Positions 34,508-42,960 of a stretch of DNA of 47,284 bases are shown here, one piece after another. Source of the DNA: Pseudomonadota bacterium. Its GTDB lineage: Bacteria > Verrucomicrobiota > Verrucomicrobiia > Limisphaerales > SXTU01. Where the stretch lies: contig RFSE01000024.1 of the NCBI GenBank assembly GCA_009924135.1, positions 1 to 47,284 of the forward strand. The letters are read 5' to 3'. The number at the start of each line of letters is the position of its first letter. Within the stretch, counting starts at the first letter, position 1. Below the pieces are notes generated by a model. The model worked only from the letters and a program-made list of their open reading frames with translations. It had not been told where the DNA came from and did no database searches. The position numbers were made by a program, and so were the translations under genes.

Positions 34508-35374
34508 TCACGCCGGCACCAATAGTTGCGCCTCTTCCAGCGCGGGCAGGGACGTATCGAGCTTCTCGGCGACCAGCGGAACGAAGCGCGCCCCAGTCTG
34601 GCGACAGGCGGTGTCCCAGCTCTCACGGTGGCGGGCGAGCGCGTCGCGATACTGGGCAGCCACCGTGGCATCCACGAAGATCTCCCGTTCCTCGCCGGAT
34701 TCACTGTCCACGAGCTGGACATTCCCATGCTCCGGCGGCTCGGTGTCGGCCTGGGAAAGCAGTTGCACGACAAAGACGGCGGCGGCCCCGTCGGCGAGGC
34801 GGCGCAGGATGGCAAGCGGGTCCACCGGCCACATGAGATCGCTCACGAGCACGCGGATGCCGAGCCGGCGCAGACGCGGTGGCAGAATGGCGAAGGCCTC
34901 GTCGAGCGGCTGGCGGCTGGCAAAGTTGAATCCTTCCCAGGCGGACGGCAGCAGGGTGTCATTCGCGACCCGCAGGAAACCATCGCTGGCCAGCCAGGTG
35001 GCGTGCGTGCACCGGGCGTTCTCCGCCGCCGTAGCCAGCAACGCGGCCAGCCGCAGCAACGCAGCCGCTTTCGGGGTCGCCTCCAAGTCCATCGAGCGCG
35101 AGGCGTCGAGCAACAGGTCCAGATGCGGGTTCACCTCCTCGCGGAAAAGCTTGATCGTGAGCCGGTCCGTACGGGCAAACACGTTCCAGTCAATCGTACG
35201 CAGGTCATCACCCGGCTGGTATTCGCGGTAGTCCTGGAAATCGATTGAGGTGCCCGCCCGCCGGCCGAGCTGATTGCCAGTCGCCCCGGCCAGCGCCGTC
35301 TGCGGCACCGCCAGCGCGTAACGCTGGCCGAGCGCTTCGCCGGAGAGGAGCGACTCGCGAAAGGGTGGATTCAT
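34508..35374 (-). CDS. DUF58 domain protein
   Basis: 288 residues from ATG 35374; the ORF extension to 35584 runs over the upstream gene in another frame and is rejected. The DUF58 signature YREYQPGDDLRTIDWNVFAR is complete, followed by a degenerate vWA fold starting DLLLDASRSMD, whose DxSxS motif is present. It has no membrane helix. DUF58 proteins usually partner MoxR AAA ATPases and BatA-type vWA proteins. Its ATG overlaps the stop of the zinc-ribbon gene by four bases (ATGA), pointing to coupled translation. Confidence 0.92.
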   Translation of the reverse strand: MNPPFRESLLSGEALGQRYALAVPQTALAGATGNQLGRRAGTSIDFQDYREYQPGDDLRTIDWNVFARTDRLTIKLFREEVNPHLDLLLDASRSMDLEATPKAAALLRLAALLATAAENARCTHATWLASDGFLRVANDTLLPSAWEGFNFASRQPLDEAFAILPPRLRRLGIRVLVSDLMWPVDPLAILRRLADGAAAVFVVQLLSQADTEPPEHGNVQLVDSESGEEREIFVDATVAAQYRDALARHRESWDTACRQTGARFVPLVAEKLDTSLPALEEAQLLVPA

Positions 35375-36078
35375 TTCTTCTTCTTCACATCCGGGTCGGG
35401 CTTGATTTTCGTCAAGTCCGGCAGCTCGGGGTCCGTCATGGCGACCTCGGGGGCGGCGGCGGCTGGCCCTACGCGCACGACCGGTCGCGCGGGGTCCGGA
35501 GGAAGTGCCGGGGCCACCGGCTGCGGAGCAACCGTGAATTTGCGTGGCTCGCGCAACACAGGAATGGCCTTGCCCATCTGCCACCAGCGGGCCAGCAACA
35601 AGAGCAGGAGCAGGAGCAGCCCGAGCACCGCACGCACCAGCGAACGCCGACGGGCCGCCCGCCGCTCGTGGAGCCGCCGGTCGATTTCTGCCTGCGTATC
35701 ACGGTCCAGTTGCGCTTCGGCGGGTGCGGCTTGGACCGCCCCCTCCACACTGCTCCAGTCGATGGCGGCATGGGGACGAAATGAGAACAGATAATAGTAG
35801 GACTGACAGCCGTCGTTGGCACAGTAACCCCGCAGCACCCGGGCCAGCCGTTCATCTCCGACGGTTTCCGCCTGGGCACCCGAGCCGAGGCGCAGCAAGT
35901 CCAGGGCGCTTAACTTGGTCTGACACCGTTGACACCGCGCGTTGACGTACGCCGTGAGAAAATCCACCCGGTTGATTTCGGCGATACGCGCCTGCGTCAG
36001 CCGGGCAAGCACGTTGACCAGCGTGCCAGGCACCTGGTCCAGATGAATAGGAATGGAAGTTGAATCGGTCTGGGCCAT
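35371..36078 (-). CDS. Zinc-ribbon-like membrane protein of unknown function
   Basis: 235 residues. An N-terminal domain has two cysteine pairs, CQRC near residue 49 and CANDGC near 88, suggesting a zinc ribbon. A basic segment (RRLHERRAARRRSLVR) precedes one very hydrophobic helix (AVLGLLLLLLLLLARWW). The rest is a Pro/Ala-rich tail ending PDVKKKK. Positive charges before the helix suggest the zinc domain is cytoplasmic and the tail periplasmic. It starts six bases after the pseudopilin-like gene and overlaps the DUF58 start by four bases. I do not recognise a named family. Confidence 0.75.
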   Translation of the reverse strand: MAQTDSTSIPIHLDQVPGTLVNVLARLTQARIAEINRVDFLTAYVNARCQRCQTKLSALDLLRLGSGAQAETVGDERLARVLRGYCANDGCQSYYYLFSFRPHAAIDWSSVEGAVQAAPAEAQLDRDTQAEIDRRLHERRAARRRSLVRAVLGLLLLLLLLLARWWQMGKAIPVLREPRKFTVAPQPVAPALPPDPARPVVRVGPAAAAPEVAMTDPELPDLTKIKPDPDVKKKK

Positions 36079-36084
36079 GGTACA

Positions 36085-36969
36085 TCACTGGGGTTTATAC
36101 CAAATCCAGTCCTTGGTCGGTTCGTAGGGAAAGTAGGGGTCCGTCTTCAACGCGTCGCTAAAGTCGTGCATGGCCACATGGCCATCCGTAAATAGAATCG
36201 GCGACACGAACCGTCCGGGGGCGAGCGCAGGATCAGGAAATTCGACCAGCCCGCCAACGCCCACCCGATGCCATTGCGACCAGAGCATGACGCCCAAACC
36301 GTCTTTGTAGTAGGGATGAGCGGGCGGCTCGTGGAATTCGATGTACCGGGCTGGCTCGTCCACCCAGGCCTCCGGCTTGCCGGACATGCCGCGCATGGGG
36401 TCGGCCTGAAGCTGGAGGGTGATGTTGGCGGACGGGTTGATGGAAAGCGGCGCGATCAAGTTTCCGGCATTGTAGTGATAGCTGCTGCCCACCATGTCCC
36501 ATGTCGAGGGAAACGAATCGTGCACCACGCACCCCGGCGCGTCCGAAAGGCAGGTCATGCCCCGGTCATTCGGACAGTGAAACGTGTTGGTGTTGCCAGT
36601 GTAAGGGTTGAGTGGACGGGCGCTGGCCGATGGGTACCAGTCATAAAAATGGGGATGGGTATCGCTCGGTTCCTGGCCACCCATTGCATATTGGGCATTC
36701 TTGTTCAAGTTAGGCTGGCCGACCGGCGGGTTCGGATCACGGACAAACTTCCTGGGATAACGCCCTGCGGCATCATCGGTATAGAGTTTCGCCGCCGTCC
36801 CGATCTGACGCAGGTTATTCATGCAGGCGGTTTCTCTCGCGCGCTCCTTGCTCTGGCCCAGCGACGTGAACATCAGGCTCATCAGCACGCCGATGATGGC
36901 GATGACCACGAGCAGTTCAATCAGGGTAAACCCAAGCGCGCGAGACGACGAATGATGGCTCTGTTTCAT
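36085..36969 (-). CDS. Prepilin-type (type II secretion-like) protein with C-terminal DGH motif
   Basis: 294 residues from ATG 36969 (the ORF extends to 37047, but the class III leader fixes the start). The N-terminus has the prepilin peptidase motif RALGFTLIELLVVIAIIGVL: cleavage after Gly, Glu at +5. The following domain contains ERARETACMNNLRQIG and, near the C-terminus, LFTDGHVAMHDF, the same layout as the large prepilin-like families of Planctomycetota and Verrucomicrobiota. Their role is unclear. Its ATG overlaps the permease stop by four bases, so it is firmly part of this operon. No prepilin peptidase or secretin gene is nearby. Confidence 0.9.
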   Translation of the reverse strand: MKQSHHSSSRALGFTLIELLVVIAIIGVLMSLMFTSLGQSKERARETACMNNLRQIGTAAKLYTDDAAGRYPRKFVRDPNPPVGQPNLNKNAQYAMGGQEPSDTHPHFYDWYPSASARPLNPYTGNTNTFHCPNDRGMTCLSDAPGCVVHDSFPSTWDMVGSSYHYNAGNLIAPLSINPSANITLQLQADPMRGMSGKPEAWVDEPARYIEFHEPPAHPYYKDGLGVMLWSQWHRVGVGGLVEFPDPALAPGRFVSPILFTDGHVAMHDFSDALKTDPYFPYEPTKDWIWYKPQ

Positions 36970-38510
36970 TGCTCGGGAAAAGTAGAGGGGGATTTCACTG
37001 CCGGGCGGGCGGCGGGCTGAAATGCGAGCAGTTGACGGTGAAACCATCTGAGGTTTAACGCCGCGCCGATGGCAACGAGAAAAACGGCGCAGAAGAAGTG
37101 GTCAAAAACGAACGAATGGTCCTTGAGCGCGAAGACATTGAAAACATTGCCGAGCTGGCGTTCCTGCAAGGCGTCCCACGAGAGTTGGTTGACGAAGAAA
37201 AGCACCAAATTCGGCACGATGGCCCACAAGGCCGGCAACGCCACGCTGCACAGCCCAGCAAAGATGGGTGCCCGGTGGCGCTGGAAACGCCGGTGGATGA
37301 ACAGGCCGAACAGGGAATAGGCCAGTGCATAAAGAAACAGGCTGGAGAATGTGACGGTAATTTCATCCGAGGGATGGTAGATGTGACGGCCAGTCATACC
37401 GGTCCAGTGCCCCGTAACCGATTCCAGCAGTCCGCCTTCAAACACAACGATGTTCAAAAGCAACGTCGCCAGCCCGAGCAGCACCGTCCACGCCAGCCCG
37501 CCCGCCGAACCGCTGTAGAAAAAGAACGCCCCCGCGCGCTTGAGGCTGTTGGTCGGAATCGTCCGCCGGATGCGGATGCTTTGGTCGTCACCTTCACTCA
37601 CCGAAATTACCAGTGCCAGGATCATGGCCGCGGTCACCAACCCCGCCCAGATCCCCACGGGTTCGGCCGAACTATTCTCCACGGCAAGTCCTATGGCGAC
37701 AACGAGGGTGAGCAACCAGGCAACCGTCGTGTAGGCCCGCAATGGCAACGCACGATTTGCTGATGCTGGTGAAATCAGAGCGATGGCGGCAAGGTGGAGA
37801 AAACCAAACAACAACAACCCGATGAACAACGCGCTCAGGGTCGGTCCCCAGAAAGTCCACGTGCCCAGCCGGCTCCCGATCCCCTCGCGCATCATATCCA
37901 CGGACATCGCAGTCATCATCCCTACGAGGCTCATCATGAATATGCCCGCCGGCACGCCCACGAGTATTTTCAGCCCTTTGCTGGCCGGCAGGCAGGAGAG
38001 AAATATCGCGGCCTGCAAGGAGAGGACGGATAGCAGGAACGCGATGGTTAGCAGCACAAAAACCGTGGGCAGATCAATGCCGCGAAGCAGATTGGTAAAC
38101 ACCATGAAGGGGGCGACCACGCTGAAAAAGAGCACCAATATGTAGATGCCACAGAACAACTTGCCCCGGATGATGCGGGCTGGACTGAGGGTGGTGATGT
38201 AGAGCATGTCCACATTGCCCTCCTGCCGCTCCGCCGTCAGCCGGCCGCCCACATAGATGGGAATGAAGAAGAAGCCCACCACGCTCAGGATCGGCAGGAA
38301 GACCTGAAAAATGTCCCGCCCCAGCGCCTGATTCGGGTTCACGTTGAAGCTCTGCCCCAGCAGGAAGCCAACCGTGACAAAAAACAGGATTGTGAGGAAT
38401 GCCAGCATCATTCCCGTGATGGCCCAGCTCCGCACCGCCTGCCGCAGCTCTTTCACCACGATGGGATTGGGCTCCCACGTGCGCCAGTTGGTAAGGGTGG
38501 GCAAGTTCAT
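36966..38510 (-). CDS. ABC-2 type transporter permease
   Basis: 514 residues with roughly ten to twelve hydrophobic segments, for example AITGMMLAFLTILFFVTVGFL, IFQVFLPILSVVGFFFIPIYV and TVFVLLTIAFLLSVLSL. The N-terminal LTNWRTWEPNPIVVKELRQAVRS and the GGRLTAERQEGNVDMLYITTLSP segment are typical of ABC-2 permeases of the GldF/CcmB-like kind that pair with a separate ATPase. The ATPase gene lies upstream across a heptamer array. Cargo is unknown; efflux or envelope assembly is more likely than uptake. Confidence 0.87.
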   Translation of the reverse strand: MNLPTLTNWRTWEPNPIVVKELRQAVRSWAITGMMLAFLTILFFVTVGFLLGQSFNVNPNQALGRDIFQVFLPILSVVGFFFIPIYVGGRLTAERQEGNVDMLYITTLSPARIIRGKLFCGIYILVLFFSVVAPFMVFTNLLRGIDLPTVFVLLTIAFLLSVLSLQAAIFLSCLPASKGLKILVGVPAGIFMMSLVGMMTAMSVDMMREGIGSRLGTWTFWGPTLSALFIGLLLFGFLHLAAIALISPASANRALPLRAYTTVAWLLTLVVAIGLAVENSSAEPVGIWAGLVTAAMILALVISVSEGDDQSIRIRRTIPTNSLKRAGAFFFYSGSAGGLAWTVLLGLATLLLNIVVFEGGLLESVTGHWTGMTGRHIYHPSDEITVTFSSLFLYALAYSLFGLFIHRRFQRHRAPIFAGLCSVALPALWAIVPNLVLFFVNQLSWDALQERQLGNVFNVFALKDHSFVFDHFFCAVFLVAIGAALNLRWFHRQLLAFQPAARPAVKSPSTFPEQ

Positions 38511-38513
38511 TCG

Positions 38514-38608
38514 GCAAATTTTGAGTGGCGAATTTCGAGCGGCAAATGACTGGCCAGTTGCGCGTGCAGGGCAAATTCGTAATTCGCAATTCGCAATTTG
38601 TAATTCAC
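38514..38608. repeat. Heptamer-phased repeats between ABC permease and ATPase genes
   Basis: 38514-38548 runs as GCAAATT, TTGAGTG, GCGAATT, TCGAGCG, GCAAATG, a 14-base double unit. 38574-38608 runs as AATTCGT, AATTCGC, AATTCGC, AATTTGT, AATTCAC. All units keep the 7-base step. The second set has the same unit as 32571-32597. The last bases overlap the ATPase stop codon (38605-38607). Confidence 0.75.
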
Positions 38609-39534
38609 TGCACTCCCCCTTTCGTGACGTTCATGAAAATGTCTTCGAGGTTCGCCTTGCTCTGCTTGAACTCGGCGATCTTGAACCCCTTGCCCACTAG
38701 GGCGGAGAGCAGTTCGCATCCGGCAGATTCCTCACCTTCCAGTTCCAGCAGCACCTCGCCACCAACCTCGCGGGCGTTGATGACGTGCGGGGTCTGGAGC
38801 AGTTCCTTCACCAGTGTGGAGGCCTCGCCCAACACGCGGATGGCGAAGGCGCGGTGCGGCGTGCTCTTCTTCAACACGTCCGCCACCGTGCCGGACTCCA
38901 GCAGCTTGCCGCGCTCGACAATCACCACGCCGTTGCAGATCTCCGTCAGCTCCGTGAGGATGTGCGAGCTGATGAGGATGGCCTTGTTCTGCGTGGCCAG
39001 CACCATCAGCAATTCGCGCAATTCGACGCGCGCGCGCGGGTCAAGGCCGGCGGCCGGCTCATCGAGGATGAGCACATCGGGGTTGTGGATCAGCGCGCGG
39101 CCCAGCGTGACGCGCTGCTTCATGCCCTTGGAAAGCGCCTTGAGGTGCTTGTTCAAAATGCCCGTGACCCCAGTGAACTCCTCCACCGCCCCAACCGCTT
39201 CGCGCCGCTTCGCGCCCTGCAAGCCATAGGCCCGGGCGTAGAAGTCCAGATACTCATGGACCGTCACGTCGTTGTGCGCAGGCAGCGAATCCGGCACGTA
39301 CCCGACGCTGCGGCGTGCGTACTCCGGCTCCTCCCGTACCGAGATGCCGTTGATGAGCACGTCACCCTCGGTCGGTTCCTCGAGCGTCGCGATCACGCGC
39401 ATGGTCGTGGTCTTGCCAGCGCCGTTGGGGCCGACGAACCCGAAGACATGGCCGTTGTCGAACGAGAACGTGAAGTTGTCCACCGCCACGGTCTTGCCGA
39501 AGCGCTTATGCAGGCCGCGAACTTGAACTTTCAT
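38605..39534 (-). CDS. ABC transporter ATP-binding protein
   Basis: 309 residues. Walker A is GPNGAGKTTTMR, the Q-loop region is near YVPDSLPAHNDVTVHEYLDF, the ABC signature is LSKGMKQRVTLG, and Walker B is VLILDEPAAGLDPRAR, followed by the switch His in LISSHILTEL. The C-terminal 90 residues are the extension seen in CcmA/GldA-like ATPases of ABC-2 systems. Its start overlaps the stop of the 769-residue protein gene by four bases (ATGA). It should energise the permease at 36966-38510. Confidence 0.95.
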   Translation of the reverse strand: MKVQVRGLHKRFGKTVAVDNFTFSFDNGHVFGFVGPNGAGKTTTMRVIATLEEPTEGDVLINGISVREEPEYARRSVGYVPDSLPAHNDVTVHEYLDFYARAYGLQGAKRREAVGAVEEFTGVTGILNKHLKALSKGMKQRVTLGRALIHNPDVLILDEPAAGLDPRARVELRELLMVLATQNKAILISSHILTELTEICNGVVIVERGKLLESGTVADVLKKSTPHRAFAIRVLGEASTLVKELLQTPHVINAREVGGEVLLELEGEESAGCELLSALVGKGFKIAEFKQSKANLEDIFMNVTKGGVQ

Positions 39535-41840
39535 TTCACGTCCTCCGGGCCGAACTGGCCGATGATGGTCTGCCGGGCGCGCGCCTTGCCGCCTTTGCCG
39601 AGGCCGTTCTCCATGAACGGAGTTTCGGCCAGCACGGCGAGATATGAGCCGGGGTAAAGATAGCTTCCCGGTGAATTGGCTACCGTGTCATGGGCGGTTA
39701 CCCAAGCGGCTTGATATAGGCCGGAAACGCGGCTATTGGCCAAAGCCCCGGGGGAAATCGAGGCATCGGCGGCGAGCGGCACATTCTGCCCCGCCTTGAG
39801 CGCGAGGCCTTTGAACCAGCGCCCTTTGTCATCACGCACCCAGAGCGTCTCGATGTCCGCCCCTAAACCGTTCACCACGGACACCCGTCCATCCGGCAGC
39901 TTCTGCATCGTGATCCGCTCGCGACGCGTCTCGGATTTGCGCAGCGCGAAGTGCGCCGGCACGCGGGCCGAGACCCAGCCGCGCGTGAGGTGCTGCGCCT
40001 GGGTAAGTTCCATCTCGCGTGAGTTGCCGCCGTTGTAACGGTTCACTTCGACGAGCGGAGTCACCTCGGTCTCATGGCTGTAGCTCAGGCCGTCGCCCGG
40101 CGTCAGCGGCGTGTAGAAGGCCTGCCGGGCCAGCGTCGTCGCCCGATGCGCGCCCTGGTCCAGAATCGTGATCGCCTCGGTGCGTAAGCTGGGCGTGATG
40201 CCTTCACTGATCAGGGAGTAACCAAACACAATGGCGCAGGTGACGAACGAAATCAGCGGGATGGTCCAGAGCATCGCCGTGCGGCGGTTGGCCCGGGCAC
40301 AGAGGAAAATGTTCACCGGTCCCACGATCAGAATGAAGGCCAGCATGATGAAAACGATGCCGCGCACCGGGATACGGATGTCTTCAATGACCGGGAACTC
40401 GCTGTTCGCATTGCCCTCGTTCGGCATGCTCGGCCAAATCTGGCCGCTCTCGCGCGCCGCGTCGCGCATGGCATCCACCTGGGTCCGCTCGAGACCAGCG
40501 ATGTTCGGGGCATTGATTAACAGGCACTGGCCGAAGCCGGCCGGAATCTTGCTCAGACGCACGTAGTTAACTGGCCACCCCACCGAGCTTTTCCACTCCT
40601 TGGGCAGTTCCGTCATCCCCAGCGCCGCGACGGCCCCGCCGGCCTCGACATAACTCCAGAGCGCACTCTGCGTGGTCGGGGACATCGCCGCGAAATCCGT
40701 CCGTGAAATCACGATCAAATCAAACGGGGTATAGGCCAGCCAGGATTCGCTCCAGTTGCCCGACTCCAGCTCGCTGCGCAGGACCGTCGGACCCTGGTAG
40801 CTGGAGGACGACGAACTTCCGTGCAACCGGGTCGCCCATGTGCTGCTGGCCCGCGCGTCCGTGGCGTAGGTGCTCGCGGAGCCGTCGCTCAACTCGACCG
40901 CATCCACGCTCACCTGCATGCCAGCGGATGACGCGTCCACGTTGAGCCGCACGGTCTGAACGGCGTTGGTCAGCGCGGGCAAGGGGATTTGCAGGATGCT
41001 CACGGTAAACGACCGGTTCGCGTTGTTCGTAACCGCGATCGTGGCAAGTTCCACCCCATCGGCCCCTTTGAGCACGACACTCTTGAACGCCTGGTCCCAG
41101 CCGAGCTTGTGAACGCGCAAAAACTTAAGGCCGGTGCGCGGCGGCTTGAAATCCACCTCGAGCCATTCCGCCCCGGGCGGACCGCTTCGATCGGGTGACC
41201 AGGCATATTGATTCATCCCTCCCGCACCCGATGGCACGTTCGGTGCCCCCGTCGCCTGCTCTGGCGAAAATTGTCCGGTCGGCCCCTTGTAAGTCACCCC
41301 GCCGCGAAACGCCTTGTCCAAGTCGTCACTGTTCAGGCTGCGGCTTACCAGCACCGTGCGCGGCCCACCGGGAATGCCCGTGTGGTGCATCTGCATGTGT
41401 TGGTTGTTGCCGCCACGCGGAATCACCCCGCGATAACGCCCATCCACAAAGACCTCCACCTGGTTGTCGCCGTTGAGGAGGAGCGGCGGCTGCCAGAGCG
41501 TCAGGCTCACAGTCGCCCCCGGACTCACGGTGACGGTGCGATCCACGCGCCGGAGGTTGTTGCCCCAGCCTTGCGCCACATGCGGAGTGGCGAGGTTGAC
41601 CTTATGGGTGCGGTCGGGCGACTGGTTCTCGACCGAGAACCGCATTTCCACGTAGCCGTGATAGGTCTGCCCCTGGAAAAACACCTGCGGCGCGACGGAA
41701 ATGTCATCGAAGCGCTCGGCGGCGAAGGCCCCGGTGGAAAGTCCGAACAACATCATCAACCACAACCGCACAGCGGCGCGGCTCGCGCGCGGCGCGGCGG
41801 TTCGATGAGTGAGGACGCTCCTGGCGGTCATGTAGTACAT
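39531..41840 (-). CDS. Large secreted/membrane protein of the ABC operon
   Basis: 769 residues. After a signal-peptide-like start (SRAAVRLWLMMLFGLSTGAFAAE; ATG 41840 or 41831) comes a long beta-rich periplasmic region with FFQGQTYHGYVEMRFSVEN, a segment GATGAPNVPSG...W that looks like a binding or discoidin-type motif, and a GATase1-like stretch (YTPFDLIVISRTDFAAM...YVEAGGAVAALG). Two membrane helices follow at about 495-560, then a further 200-residue domain. The order resembles auxiliary proteins of GldG-type ABC systems. It is the first gene of the operon. The exact role is unknown. Confidence 0.75.
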   Translation of the reverse strand: MYYMTARSVLTHRTAAPRASRAAVRLWLMMLFGLSTGAFAAERFDDISVAPQVFFQGQTYHGYVEMRFSVENQSPDRTHKVNLATPHVAQGWGNNLRRVDRTVTVSPGATVSLTLWQPPLLLNGDNQVEVFVDGRYRGVIPRGGNNQHMQMHHTGIPGGPRTVLVSRSLNSDDLDKAFRGGVTYKGPTGQFSPEQATGAPNVPSGAGGMNQYAWSPDRSGPPGAEWLEVDFKPPRTGLKFLRVHKLGWDQAFKSVVLKGADGVELATIAVTNNANRSFTVSILQIPLPALTNAVQTVRLNVDASSAGMQVSVDAVELSDGSASTYATDARASSTWATRLHGSSSSSSYQGPTVLRSELESGNWSESWLAYTPFDLIVISRTDFAAMSPTTQSALWSYVEAGGAVAALGMTELPKEWKSSVGWPVNYVRLSKIPAGFGQCLLINAPNIAGLERTQVDAMRDAARESGQIWPSMPNEGNANSEFPVIEDIRIPVRGIVFIMLAFILIVGPVNIFLCARANRRTAMLWTIPLISFVTCAIVFGYSLISEGITPSLRTEAITILDQGAHRATTLARQAFYTPLTPGDGLSYSHETEVTPLVEVNRYNGGNSREMELTQAQHLTRGWVSARVPAHFALRKSETRRERITMQKLPDGRVSVVNGLGADIETLWVRDDKGRWFKGLALKAGQNVPLAADASISPGALANSRVSGLYQAAWVTAHDTVANSPGSYLYPGSYLAVLAETPFMENGLGKGGKARARQTIIGQFGPEDVK

Positions 41841-42322
41841 GGGCCGATTTGGATTTTGCTGACCCCATTGACCGCGAAATTCGAGAAGTGGTCAACCAGA
41901 AGTTCACTGTAGGCGGACGGCGCACCTATACGGGAAGATGCAGTTGAGCCACGGATGAAACACGGATTAAACACAGAACCACCTGTGTCGGAGCGCCCTC
42001 CCCATGAACTGGACCGCGACCGTCCCGGTCGCAGCGGCCACCCCACCAACGAACGGTTGCGGATTTCCTTTTGTCCTTCTTGCGCAAGTAGCCGCTGCAG
42101 CCCGGAGGGCCGCAGTCCGGTCCAAGGGCTCATAGCGCGAACTTCTCTCACCCCACTGCTTACCCCGCACCATTTGGTTCCGGCCGGCAACTTCGCCGAA
42201 CCGCGTGCTACCCTCGTTCCCCTCCGTGTTCAATCTGTGTTTCATCTGTGTTTCATCTGTGGCTGATGAATTGTTCCGGCTTGGAGCTTGCCATCCCGGT
42301 TGCGGTTCGCTACCAGAGCCCC
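41841..42322. other. Intergenic region with inverted 11-base repeats and dyads
   Basis: 482 bases without a gene. Beside the inverted repeat arms at 41949-41978 and 42223-42264 it contains GCGCCCTCCCCATGAAC (also partly seen near 7012), CCGCGACCGTCCCGGTCGCAG, and CAGCCCGGAGGGCCGCAG, all dyad-like. It must also hold the promoters of the divergent ABC operon and the secreted-protein gene, but no strong -35/-10 pair stands out. Confidence 0.55.
41949..42264. repeat. Inverted pair of 11-base repeats (CACAGATGAAA)
   Basis: Left arm (41949-41978): CCACGGATGAAA, CACGGATTAAA, CACAGAA. Right arm (42223-42264) reversed reads CCACAGATGAAA, CACAGATGAAA, CACAGATTGAA, CACGGA. The arms are about 245 bases apart. 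A half-copy with the same unit closes the window at 47262-47282. Confidence 0.7.
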
Positions 42323-42856
42323 ATGAAATTGTTCCGCACCACCCTGCTCTGCCTGTCCGCCTTCTGGATCGCTGCCGCCGCGCACGCCGCCGGCCCCGAG
42401 TCTTTCAAGGTCAGCGAATTCTCCTTCAAACGTCCCGCCGCGTGGGAATGGGTCGAGGTCGCCTCGCCCATGCGCAAGGCCCAGCTCAAGGTCACGGCCC
42501 CGGACGCGAAGGAACCCGGTGAAGTGGTCTTTTTCTTCTTTGGCCCCCAGAGCGGCGGCACCAAGGCCAATGTGGACCGCTGGCTCGGCCAGTTCGAGGA
42601 AGGCCGCGACAAGATCAACGCGAAGATCGAGGAAAAGACCGTCGGCAAGGCCAAGGTCACCTACGTCTCCGCTGAAGGCACCTACAAAAGCGGCATGCCC
42701 GGTGCCGCCCCGACGCCCAAGCCCGGCTTCGCCCTGCTCGGCGCGATCGTCGAGGGCGAGGAAGGCAGCGTCTTCGCCCGCCTCACCGGCCCCGCCGCCC
42801 TGACCAAGGGCGCCCGCGCGGACTTCGAAAAGATGATCGAAAGCGGGTTGAAGTAG
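42323..42856 (+). CDS. Small secreted protein of unknown function
   Basis: 177 residues from ATG 42323, which starts a clear signal peptide (MKLFRTTLLCLSAFWIAAAAHA, cleavage before AGPE). The mature part reads SFKRPAAWEWVEVASPMRKAQL, DAKEPGEVVFFFFG and VDRWLGQFEEG, and ends DFEKMIESGLK. This is the pattern of small periplasmic proteins of a PsbP-like or DUF1795-like kind, but I cannot assign a family. No cysteine pairs or metal motif is visible. It is followed by a heptamer hairpin that fills the gap to the next gene. Confidence 0.7.
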   Translation: MKLFRTTLLCLSAFWIAAAAHAAGPESFKVSEFSFKRPAAWEWVEVASPMRKAQLKVTAPDAKEPGEVVFFFFGPQSGGTKANVDRWLGQFEEGRDKINAKIEEKTVGKAKVTYVSAEGTYKSGMPGAAPTPKPGFALLGAIVEGEEGSVFARLTGPAALTKGARADFEKMIESGLK

Positions 42857-42863
42857 GGCGAAG

Positions 42864-42956
42864 TTTTCAGTTTTCAGTTTTCAGTTTTCAGCCAACCAGG
42901 CTGGACGCTGAAAGTCCATGCCGCCCCACTGAAAACTGAAAACTAGAAACTGAAAA
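42864..42956. repeat. Inverted heptamer array (TTTTCAG / CTGAAAA)
   Basis: GAAG is followed by four perfect TTTTCAG units (42864-42891); after a 37-base centre come CTGAAAA, CTGAAAA, CTAGAAA, CTGAAAA and CTTC (42929-42960). It forms a stem of about 30 bases with two mismatches, occupying nearly all of the 104 bases between two same-strand genes. Confidence 0.88.
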
Positions 42957-42960
42957 CTTC

